Shown here one piece after another: positions 54,083 through 64,000 of a DNA stretch of 64,000 nucleotides; position 1 is the stretch's first letter, and each line of letters starts with the position of its first letter. Below the pieces are notes generated by a model that was given only the letters and a program-made list of their open reading frames with translations, was not told the DNA's origin and ran no database searches. Source of the DNA: Megamerina dolium (Eukaryota; Arthropoda; Insecta; Diptera; Megamerinidae); NCBI GenBank assembly GCA_963854835.1, contig OY978525.1, positions 82,999,333-83,063,332 on the forward strand. Reading direction: 5' to 3'. A program made the position numbers and the translations under genes.

Positions 54083-57000
54083 CTTACTTACTTACTTACT
54101 TATGTGGCCATAACAACCGAATATCGATTTAGGCCGAAAATAACATGCTTCGCCAGCCATCTCTGTTCTTCGCTAGCTGGCGCCAGTTAGAAATTCCAAG
54201 CGCCGTCAGGTTCTCCAGTACTTGGTCTTTCCACCGGAGGTTTGGTCTTCCTCTTCTGCGTCGTCCTCCAGCGGGTTCCGAATATAACACCTTCTTAGCT
54301 GGAGCGTGTTCTTCCATTCGCTCGACATGACCTAGCCAGCGCAGCCGCTGGATTTTGATGCGCTTTACTATGTCAATATCGGCATATAGCTCGTACAGCT
54401 CATGGTTGTACCTTATTCGGTACTCGCCACCAACGCAAATAGGTCCAAAGATCCTGCGTAGGACCTTTCTCTCGAAAACTCCAAGCATTCGCTCATCCGA
54501 GATGGAAATTGTCCAGGCTTCAGCGCCATATGTTAGGACAGGCATGATGAGAGACTTGTAGAGTGTAGTTTTCGTTCTTCGAGAGAGGGCTCGACTTTTC
54601 AATTGCTTACTCAGCCCAAAGTAACACCTGTTAGCAAGAGCTATCCTACGCATGATCTCCAAGCTGACGTCATTACTGCTGTTAATGCTGGTTCCAAGAT
54701 AGACAAAGTCCCTTACTACTTCAAAAGCGTAGTTGTCAACAGTGACGTGCTATCCAAGACGCCGGGACTCTTTGTTTGTTGACACTAGATACTTCGTCTT
54801 GCCCTCGTTCACCGTGAGACCCATCCGACGCGACTCTCTTTCCAACTCTGAGAATGCTGCACTGACTGCTCGCGTGTTCATGCCGATTATGTCAATATCG
54901 TCGGCATACGCTAACAGCATGACACTTTTGTTGAAGATAGTGCCATTATGTCGTAGATCAGCAGCTCGTATTATTTTCTCCATAATAAGATTGAAGAAGT
55001 CGCACGATAACGAATCACCTTGTCTGAAACCCCGTTCGGTATTAAACGGTGCGGAGAGGTCCTTCCCAATTTTCACTGCACAACGAGAGTTATGCAGTGT
55101 CATTCTACAAAGTCGAATGAGCTTTGCAGGAATACCGAACTCAGACATTGTTGCGTAGAGGTAATCCCTTACCGGACTGTCGAAAGCGGCTTTATAATCA
55201 ACAAATAGGTGGTGTGTGTCGATCTGTTTTTCTTGGGTCTTCTCCAGGATTTGGCGCAGTGTGAAAACCTGGTCGATGGTGGATTTACCAGGTCTGAAGC
55301 CACACTGATAAGGTCCAATCAGGTTGCTGAGCGTAGGCTTCAACCTTTCACACAGTACGCTCGATAGAACCTTGTATGCGATGCTCAGGAGACTTATTCC
55401 ACGGTAGTTGGCGCAAATTGTGGGGTCTCCTTTTTTATGTACAGGACAGAGAACACTGAGCCTCCAATCATCAGGCATGCTTTCATCCGACCATATTCTG
55501 CTTATGAGCTGGTGCATGCGGGTGAGCAGCTCATCGCCTCCGGTCTTAAACAACTCGGCAGGCAGGCCATCAGCACCTGCAGCTTTGTTGTTCTTCAGCC
55601 TTAAAATGGCCGTTTCAACCTCGTCATAGTCGGGTGGTGGAACATCAACACCATCATCTGTAATTGGGGTTATCGGGCAATCTCCTCCACTGGCGGAATT
55701 GTTCGTAGCATCGCCATTCAGTAACGTGGAGAAGTGTTCCCTCCATAGGCTCAGTACACTCTGGACATCTGTAACCAGATTCCCATTTCCATCACGACAA
55801 GAAGAGGCTCCGGGATTTAAACCTCCACTTAGGCGCTTGATCTTTTCGAAGAATTTTCGAGTCTCATTCTTGTCGGTACACATCTCTATCTCCTCACACT
55901 CACGTCTTTCCAACTCCCTCTTCTTGCGCCTGAAAAGACGTCTCTCTGCACTCCTTTTCTCTCTATACCGCTCCTTAACAGCTCGCGTTGCGCCTGCACG
56001 CAGGGTTCTTCTGTAGGCGGCGTCTTTCTCTGCGGTAGCGTCGCGACACTCCTGATCATACCACTCATTCCTCAGAGGTCGGTAGTAACCGATTACCTCC
56101 TCGGCAGCAGTAGTCATGGAGTGGGATATATGTGTCCACCGTGCGCATGTATCATCAAGTTGGGGAGTGTTCTGCATAAGCAGATCCGATAGTCGAGTGG
56201 AAAATGCATCTGCTGTCTCTGGTGATCGCAGCTTACTGACGTCGAGCTTTCTCTGTGTGGGACTTCTCTTGTTATTTGCGACACATAAGCGTGTGCGCAC
56301 CTTAGCTGCAACAAGGTAGTGATCCGAGTCGATGTTGGCACCACGGATCGATTTCACGTCCATCACACTGGAAGCATGCCTTCCGTCAATCACCACATGA
56401 TCAATTTGGTTTCTTGTACGATGATCTGGAGACAGCCATGTCGCTTTGTGGATGTCGAGATGCTGGAATCTGGTACCACCAATTACCATGTTTCGTGCTG
56501 CAGCGAAGTCGATCAGCCTCATTCCGTTATCGGAGGTGTTCTGGTGGAGGCTGAATTTTCCGACAGTTGGACCAAAGGTACCTTTCTTGCCCACCCTGGC
56601 ATTAAAGTCGCCAAGCACGATTTTGATATCGTGGCGGGGGCAGCGGTCATAGGCTTCTTCGAGGCGCTGAAAGAAGCTCTCCTTGGTCACATTGTCCTTC
56701 TCATCCGTCGGAGCGTGGGCACATATAAGGCTGATGTTGAAAAATTTTGCCTTGATGCGGATTGTGGCCAGCCGTTCGTTCACTGGCGTGAACTGTGAGA
56801 CAAGATGTCGTAGTCTCTTGCTGACCAAAAATCCACATCCTAATTCGTGCCTTTCAGCATGGCAACTGTAGTAGATGTCACAAGACGCTCTTTTGGAGCA
56901 GCCCTGTCCTGTCCATCGCATTTCCTGGAGAGCGGTGATGTCAGCTCTGTATTTTTCGAGGACATCAACCAGCTGGATAGAGGCACCCTCCCTATAAAGG

Positions 57001-57449
57001 GACCGGACATTCCAGGTGCATATCCGTAAATCATTGTCCTTTTTTCGTTTGCGGGGGTCATCAACAAAAGCGGTAGTCCTTATCCGAGGCATTTTAGTTT
57101 TTTTCATTGGGGGGGTTTTTTATGTGGCGGTTCCCAAACCCAACGCACAACCTCTAACCGAGGAGATTTTCGCCACTCACTTCAGCCGCCTCCCAGCGGG
57201 TGCCAGGAAGACGTTGCCCGGTGGTCGCCACATGGAGGGCCCCCATTAATAATAATGAAAGCGCCGTCACATAGTAAGCAGAGCAAGCTATATGACTACC
57301 CCTCATTAACAAATAAAGGTATCATCACATAGCGCTCAGATCAAACTACATGACAGCCAGTGAGTTGACTTGCGATGAGTTCAACAAGGATTGCGCTAGC
57401 CCCACCCAGTTGAGGCAGTTAGACACGTTACCTTGCGAAAACACCACCA
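54083..57449 (-). mobile_element. RTE-clade non-LTR retrotransposon, near full length (about 3.37 kb)
   Basis: Leader 57449-57108 (start GGTGGTGTTTTCGCAAGG on minus), a single ORF, and a very short 3-prime end GGCCACATAAG followed by (TAAG)n, all typical of RTE. It interrupts the right terminal repeat of the Tc1-like element 51193-57500. Partial copies of the same family: 20452-20950, 23996-24145 and 34075-34466. Confidence 0.92.
54129..57107 (-). pseudogene. RTE endonuclease-reverse transcriptase, one premature stop
   Basis: One frame of 992 codons with a single TAG at 54752-54750 after L-G (residue 786). Endonuclease, about residues 28-270: T-W-N-V-R-S-L-Y, Q-E-M-R-W, G-D-F-N-A-R-V-G at 166-173 and S-D-H-Y-L-V at 261-266. 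RT, about 480-780: H-K-K-G-D, N-Y-R-G-I-S-L-L, F-V-D-Y-K-A-A-F-D-S (first Asp), F-R-Q-G-D and Y-A-D-D at 734-737. After the stop the frame continues with Y-L-G-T-S-I-N, A-E-A-W-T, L-R-W-L-G-H-V-E-R-M and G-R-P-N-L-R-W-K-D, the usual RTE C-terminus. It copies RNA into a nicked target site. A late stop with no frameshift suggests recent loss or allelic variation. Confidence 0.93.
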
Positions 57450-57734
57450 GCAACATAAGTCGAAGATTCAAAAACATTCGACCGGTATTGCTAGCCACTG
57501 TATATTTTCGATATAATTTTATTTCATCTAATTACATCGAGTCAAGTCTACTTCTCTTTAATTGTTTATACAAATTTTATTTGTTTATATCCAAATCTCC
57601 TGTGATCTTTTCGGTCAGTTCTTACGCTCTTGTTTTCGCTCTCATTTGTAATTTTACATTGGAAACAAAAACAACGCGTGACGGGATTGTCACCGAGACA
57701 GTCAACAGGTTCCAGCAAAATCAGAAGCGGTAAT

Positions 57735-59284
57735 TTAAGCACAGCTGAATGTGGATAACAGGATAGTCAAGTTGTTGGTAGTGGAAGTGGATAAAGAAAT
57801 AACGAATAGAAACATCATACTTGGTAGGACGTTAGTGGATCCAAAAGAAAATAAAATGGTACCGGTGCGAATATTAAATCCAACTAATACATCTACAGTT
57901 GTGAAGAAAGGAATGGTGATTGGTCATTGCCAGGAAGTTACTGTCGTAGTAGTTGCGAAATGGATTCGTGGATGAAAATTGGAAGATTAGGAACTGTTAG
58001 AGTGGAATTAAAAGCACAGATGGAAGAATGGGTATTCTTACCAAACAACATAAAGTAAAAGCCTTACACCTGTTGGAGAAGTACAGTTCAATCTTTTCAT
58101 TAAACGGAAAAACTATTGGATGAACAAGCACCGTGACACATATCATTGACACCGATAATTCTAGACCAATCCGTCAAGTAACACGACAAGTTCCATTGTC
58201 TAAAAGAGATGGAGCCATTAAACTGATTACAAATATACAGAATCAAGGTGTTATTGAACCATACCGAGTCTATGGAGTTCGCCAGTTGTACTGGTAATGA
58301 AGAAGGATGGAAGTACTCGATTCTGTGTGGATTATAGAAAGCTAAATTATATCACGAAAATGTACAGATATCCAGAGAAAAGAATCGATGACGCTGGACA
58401 CGGTATCTGGTGCGAAGTGATTCTCAACTCTTGATCTGCAAAGTGGCTACTGGCAATTGGAACTTGGTAAGGAGGACAAACAGAAAACAGCTTTCAGTAT
58501 TGGCGATGGCATACTACAATTCACAGTGATGACATTTGGCTTTTGTAATACGCCGGCTACTTTCGAACGTTTGATGGAGCGTGTATTCAGAGCACTACAC
58601 TGGAAAATGTGCTTCTACATGGAAAGGTTGAAAGGAGTATTTGAGTGTATACTATCAGCAGGGTTTAAATTGAATCCGAAAAGGTGTTCACTTTTCAGGA
58701 GAGAAGTTGAGTATCTTGGTCATAAAGTAACAACAGAAGGGGTACATAGCGACGAGGAGAAAGTACCAGCAGTATAAGAATGGACTACTCCGGCGAATCT
58801 TCATGAGTTAAGCAGCTTCCTAGGCTTGTGTAGCTACTATAGACGATTTGTTCCTGAATTTGCAAACATCGCCAGTAGTTAGCACGAGCTAACAAGAAAG
58901 AATAAACCATTTGAGTGGGACGAGGAACAACAGGAAGCATTCGAACAGCTGAAAGAAGGACTCAGTTCAACACCAATATTAACGTATCCCGTACATGGTG
59001 AAAAGTTTGTATTGGACACAGATGCGAGTGGCTATGAAATAGGCGGTTTGCTCTCCCAGATCATATATGGGTATACTACTGTGCCACTCGAAAAGAGTTC
59101 CTCGCAATACTAGAATGTGTAGAGTATGTCCATAAGTACTTGTATGGTCAGTCATTACATCTATGAACTGAGAACGTACCATCCAGAAGGACAATTAGCG
59201 CGCTGGATTGAACGGCCGCAGAGTTATGACTTTACATCATGGTAACGCGAATGCTCTATCTCGTCGCCCTTGTAAAATGGCGAC

Positions 59285-59286
<2 letters not shown>
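57735..59286 (+). pseudogene. gypsy-type LTR retrotransposon pol fragment
   Basis: Protease-RT linker (57751-57975: L-V-D-P-K-E-N-K-M-V-P-V-R), RT with F-C-V-D-Y-R-K-L, S-T-L-D-L-Q-S-G-Y-W-Q (first Asp), F-G-F-C-N-T-P-A-T-F-E-R-L-M, then L-N-P-K-R-C and Y-L-G-H-K-V-T (58457-58777). RNase H has L-D-T-D-A-S-G-Y (59018). The YxDD catalytic box is deleted: the frame jumps from L-H-W-K-M-C to Y-M-E-R-L-K-G-V-F-E. Frameshifts and stops are frequent. It runs into the TA array after R-R-P-C. 57503-57734 before it shows no gene. A dead remnant without LTRs. Confidence 0.85.
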
Positions 59287-59812
<526 letters not shown>

Positions 59813-61462
59813 CAGTGGCTCCCAGCTTATTTCGTACAGTGACAGTTTAAAAATTGCTGCAGTCGTAATTCCTAATATAGCAAAAATTTGAACAAAATAT
59901 AAATGCCATTTTTGAAAGGAAGGTTTGTTTTTTATTTTCCAAAATTTACTTTTTCAAAATTTTAGTGTTTGACACTATAAAAAAATAAAATAAGAATAAA
60001 ATAGGAAAATTCATGTCACAGCTTATTTCGTACAGTCTCTTTAAGTTCAAACTAAAAACAAAGTAAGTTGATTTTAATATTTAGTATGACATCCCTTAGC
60101 GTTAATGATAGCCTGGAGTCTATTTGGCATTGAATCCACCAATTTTTGAGTGATGTCTGGTGTGATTTTTTTCCATTCCTCCATCAGTACCTTCTTTAGG
60201 TCTTGCTTATTAGAAATCTTGTGTGTTCTTATTTTATTGTCCAAAATAGACCAAAGATTTTCAATCACATTCATGTCAGGTGACTGTGGTGGTGGAGACA
60301 TCAAGTGTGGGCAGTTCCAAATAAGCCAAGATTGCACAATCCCAGATTTATGTTTTGGGTCATTATCTTGGTAGTACCGAAATTCTTCCCGCAAATCCAG
60401 TTTGTCTGCACTTTGAAGTAAATTGTTTTTCAGAATCTCGAGGTACTTCATTTTGTCCATTGTCCCCTCAATAAAAACCAATTCACCTACTCCGGCTGCT
60501 GACATACAGGCCCAAACCATCACGCTACCGCCACCATGCTTCACTGTGGGCTTAAGGTTCTCCTTGTTTAGCTCGGTATTCGCTTTACGCCAAACATATG
60601 ACATTCCGTCCGAACCAAAAATATTAAACTTAGACTCATCCGCGAAAATAACGGTATTCCAGAACGCAGGAGTCTTAATAATATGCTCTTTGGCGGAGTC
60701 AAGTCGGCGTTGTATATTCATTTTTGAAATGAATGGTTTCTTTCGGGCTACTCGACCGTTCAAGTCATGATTGCGCAGCACACGTCGGACAGTTTCAGCA
60801 CTGGATGATTTCCTATTTCACGCTGAACCTCTGCAGCCAACTTCGGAGCGGATAACTTTGGATTTTTCTTAATTTTTCGTACAATATAACGCTCGTCTGA
60901 TGCGTTGAAAATCTTATTAGGTGCTTCTCTGCCCTTGTTCTCCAACCGATTTTCGCGAACGAAGCGTTGAATGATGTATTGGACAGTTGAGGCACTTAAA
61001 TTTGTCATTTCAGCAATTTTTCGCACACTCTGACCTTTCCTAAAATGGTTAATTACCAGTTTACGCTGTTCCATCGTTGTACGACGCCCATAACGCTAAA
61101 TGTTTAATTTACAGCACTTTAACTATTTAAAATAATAATAATAAAAATTGTTATAATAGTTAAAAAGGTCCAAAAACTCATACAATTCAAAAAAACTTTT
61201 TAACTGCGCGGCAGAATGAAACTTACTTACATTGAAGTTTGTGTACGAAATAAGATGTGAGCTGAAAATCAGCTGATCAATAGTTTTTCTTTCTTGCATG
61301 ACAAAAAGAACAATTTTTGGGGTTCCCCGTTTTCTTATTAGGTTTACTAAACACATACACAGACATCTACATTCAAAACTTATCGATAAGTTTTTTAGTT
61401 TCGATGTTACAGCCATGTACATAAAAATATATACACTGTACGAAATAAGCTGTGAGCCACTG
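59813..61462 (-). mobile_element. Tc1-like IR/DR element, copy D (1650 bp)
   Basis: Same ends and inner repeats as copies A-C, TA arrays on both sides. The transposase is frameshifted. It shares the C-H-T-K-Y ending and several sites (G at residue 210, D at 233) with copy C, so C and D form one subgroup and A and B another. Confidence 0.95.
60074..61091 (-). pseudogene. Tc1-like transposase, copy D, two frameshifts
   Basis: One base is missing four codons after the ATG (ATGGGCGTCG instead of ATGGGTCGTCG), so the first usable start is the internal M-E-Q-R at 61074. A second one-base deletion in an A run (near 60811) breaks the frame after Q-R-E-I-G. Downstream, 60781-60074 holds the whole catalytic domain with D, D, E and the ending C-H-T-K-Y. 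Confidence 0.93.
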
Positions 61463-61877
<415 letters not shown>

Positions 61878-62092
61878 TGTTAGTCATTACTGCTCAATGC
61901 AACCCTAATTCAAGCTCACCTTATTATCCTATGTTCCACTTTGACGCTTATCTTTATTTGTATATATGTACTGTTACTCTATGTACTTTATATTTTAAGT
62001 TCTTTATATATATTGTATAATATATCACGTTATAGTAAGTAAAGAACCGCCGAACAATCAACCACGTGTTTCTCTCTACAAAGCTGCTAACA
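61878..62092 (+). repeat. copia-type 5-prime LTR (215 bp)
   Basis: Starts TGTTAG and ends CTAACA, the inverted TG...CA ends of an LTR, directly before a primer-binding site. AT-rich TATATATTGTATAATATATC near 62003 may hold the promoter. The second LTR is outside the window, so length is inferred from the ends. Confidence 0.85.
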
Positions 62093-62093
62093 A

Positions 62094-62108
62094 GGGTTAT
62101 GGGCCCAG
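62094..62108 (+). promoter_or_regulatory. primer-binding site for initiator tRNA-Met fragment
   Basis: GGGTTATGGGCCCAG begins two bases after the LTR. It resembles the primer-binding site of Drosophila copia, which pairs with an internal part of initiator tRNA-Met (half-tRNA primer). Confidence 0.8.
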
Positions 62109-62157
62109 ATTATTTCATTTTCATTTTGATCAATTATTCAAAGTCACCGTATTCAAA

Positions 62158-64000
62158 ATGAATGTTAGTATTGAAAAATTGGACGGTGAAAATTTTTCAT
62201 CTTGGTGTGTCCAAATGAAAAGTTTACTAATCACCGCAGATTGTTGGTATGTGGTCGAGGCCACGTGTCCAGAGACTCCAGCGGCCGAAAAGGTGATATT
62301 TATGAAAACCGACAGTAAGGCATTGGCCTTAATAACGTTAAATGTAAAGGCGTCGGAGCTGCTTCACATAAAAGGTTGTGCAACATCGAAATCAGCGTGG
62401 CAGAAACTAAACGAAGTTTATAATGCCAGCAGTCCAGGAAGGTTTGTCTCTTTAAAAAGCTTGTGCGCTTCCAATTTCAACAAAGCGATAAATTTGGATC
62501 GCAGATAAACCAATTCTGTTCTATTGTTGAACGTCTACGCGAAGTGGATGTCACAATACCAGATGATTTGATCTCGATTCTTTTGCTATGTTCACTGCCG
62601 GAAGAAATGGACAACTTTGTTGTCGCTATTGAAGCACGTGATGAGCTGCCGTTGTTGGATCAGCTGAAAAGAAAGCTTCTAGAGGAGGAACATCGGCGTT
62701 CAGTGAATTATTACGACAAGCATGGAACTAATGCAGAATTAGAACGCGTGATGGCTGTCAATATTGCTAAAAATCAGGTGAACAGTAGCAATATAGGTCA
62801 TGGTAAACGAAAAAATATAAAATGTTACACATGTGGAATACGTGGACATATAAGTTCTCAATGTAGAAATAAACAGAGAAATAAAGAGAGCGGTGCAATC
62901 CTGAACATTTGTGGATCGCGAAATGGACAGAGAAGCCAATTTATATTAGACAGCGGCGCATCGAGTTATATGTGCTGTGAAAAGTTTTTCTTCGTTAAAT
63001 TGAGAGAATGTGACGAAGAAGTAATGTTGGCGACGGGTGAGATTATAAAAGTTGAAGCTATTGGTAATGTAGCTTTAAAATCAGATTATACTGACATTAC
63101 GCTAATAGATGTCTTTTATGTTCCACAACTACACTCCAATTTTTTGTCTGTTGCAAAAATTGTTGAGAGTGGCCATAAAGTAGTATTTCAAAATAAAAGA
63201 GCTTTTATTACTAACAAGCATAATAATCTACTTTTTCAGGCGTCCCTTCACAATAATATTTACACAACAAACCTCATGTTAAGAAAAATAAATCACATGA
63301 TGCAAATGTCAAAAAGGGCAAATAAGAAATTAGCACTATGGCATCAAAGGTTTGGCCATCTAAATTGTGAATACGTGTTGAAGTTGTTTAATAAAGGAAT
63401 GATAAAAAGTTGTGAGAATTTAGAAAACCCCGAAAGCTTCAATTGTCAAGTCTGTGCGTTGTGTAAAATAAAAAGGCTACCTTTCGCTAGCTACAAAGAA
63501 GTGTATACAAAGAGACCACTAGAAATCGTTCACACTGATCTATGTGGCCCCATGCAAGTGAGATCCGAAGGCGGCTCTATATACTTTATCTCTTTCATAG
63601 ATGATTTTTCACGATACGCTCACGTATATTTCCTAAAGCATAAATCAGATGCGTTTAATGTATTTAAAGACTTTGTTACAAAAGCCATGAATTAGACGGG
63701 TGAAAAAATGAACATTTTGCGAAGTGACAATGGTCGTGAGTTTGTAAATGAAACATTTAGGCGATATTTGAGTGAAAAAGGTATTATTCACCAGACCACG
63801 ACACCGTATACGCCAGAGCAAAACGGCATAGCCGAAAGATTCAATCGTACTATTGTTGAAATGTCACGTTGTTTATTGGAGCAATCTAAATTGCCCCATA
63901 GTTTATGGTCCGAAGCAGTGAATACGGCCACGTATGTGCGAAATAGATCGCCATCTAAAGTCTTAAAAGACTCTGTCCCTTTTCAACGTTGGTTCGGTCG
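62158..64000 (+). pseudogene. copia-type Gag-protease-integrase polyprotein, two lesions
   Basis: The Gag N-terminus starts M-N-V-S-I-E-K-L-D-G-E-N-F-S-S-W (62158). A frameshift between 62463 and 62508 moves to the frame that continues with the zinc knuckle C-Y-T-C-G-I-R-G-H-I-S-S-Q-C (about 62822-62863), the protease active site L-D-S-G-A-S (62945) and integrase. Integrase has the H-H-C-C finger (H-Q-R-F-G-H-L...C-Q-V-C-A-L-C), H-T-D-L-C-G-P-M (first Asp), S-D-N-G-R-E-F (second Asp) and E-Q-N-G-I-A-E-R-F (Glu). A TAG at 63693-63695 interrupts integrase between the first and second Asp, with the same frame open after it to 64000. Two small lesions suggest a young but disabled copy. Confidence 0.92.

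Larger units (their letters stand above)
51193..57500 (-). mobile_element. Tc1-like element with long inverted repeats, split by a DINE-1-like repeat and an RTE
   Basis: The left end CAGTGTCGAGCAATACCG next to TA (51191-51192) has its inverse, CGGTATTGCTAGCCACTG, at 57483-57500 next to TA. The left inverted repeat (51193-51418) can be followed on the right only by skipping two insertions: 52335-52425, then 53998-54082 (AAATAAAGAATCAAATTT shared), then 57450-57500 (AACATAAGTCG shared). Both long repeats also carry an inner TCCAGTTTTGCACGCC site. Without insertions the element is about 1.37 kb, short because its transposase C-terminus is deleted. Confidence 0.88.
61878..64000 (+). mobile_element. 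copia-type LTR retrotransposon, 5-prime part (runs off the window)
   Basis: 5-prime LTR, primer-binding site, gag and the pol N-terminal part in copia order (protease, integrase). It is inserted at the edge of a TA array. RT, RNase H and the 3-prime LTR would lie beyond 64000. Confidence 0.95.

Noticed and set aside
55699..56871. Plus-strand ORFs of 60-159 codons opposite the RTE gene
   Set aside because: Antisense shadows of the RTE frame.

Overview
This 64 kb window looks like gene-poor, transposon-packed DNA from a brachyceran fly. A tephritid fruit fly is the best guess. The evidence is indirect: AT-rich sequence full of (TA)n and TACA-type microsatellites, short 54-65 nt introns, and an exclusively insect-type transposon set (irritans-, mauritiana- and other mariners, a DD41D rosa-like mariner group first described from Ceratitis, Tc3-like and IR/DR Tc1-like elements, Transib, a DINE-1-like repeat, RTE and LOA/I-type LINEs, gypsy and copia). 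I recognise no host protein-coding gene, rRNA or true tRNA gene, so the organism call cannot be confirmed from a host locus.

Layout. 1-5.2 kb: decayed mariner pieces and a LOA/I-type LINE (minus) whose body is split by a second LINE fragment on the plus strand. 5.2-12.3 kb: AT-rich DNA with a SINE, a TA array and a third LINE fragment. 12.3-19.2 kb: SINE, an irritans-type mariner interrupted by a SINE and by a TA array, a dead Tc1-like gene, and the first copy (A) of a 1.65 kb Tc1-like family. 19.2-24.5 kb: a patchwork of gypsy integrase, pogo-like, RTE 5-prime fragments, two MITEs, and rosa-like and mariner remnants. 24.8-26.4 kb: a Tc3-like element with an apparently intact 328-residue, two-exon transposase. 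28.4-32.2 kb: a Mos1-like mariner carrying a 2.6 kb Transib (RAG1-related) insertion flanked by a perfect 5 bp duplication. 32.7-40.4 kb: TACCCTGC-ended repeats, an RTE 3-prime fragment, another mariner, SINEs, a second rosa-like copy and a Harbinger-like MITE with a SANT-like ORF. 43.4-50.8 kb: Tc1 copies B and C in opposite orientation around a different Tc1-like element, all separated by TA arrays. 51.2-57.5 kb: a deleted Tc1-like element whose right terminal repeat was split first by a DINE-1-like repeat and then by a nearly full-length RTE retrotransposon. 57.7-64 kb: gypsy pol remnant, TA array, Tc1 copy D, TA array, and the first 2.1 kb of a copia-type retrotransposon that runs off the window.

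How the parts relate. Everything recognised is mobile DNA, so the relationships are between copies. Two Tc1 copies (A, B) and the Tc3-like element have complete catalytic triads and could in principle supply transposase to their broken relatives. The RTE element shares its 3-prime end with the SINE family and is its most plausible mobiliser. The Transib copy keeps both ends but only the N-terminal half of its transposase, so it would be non-autonomous.
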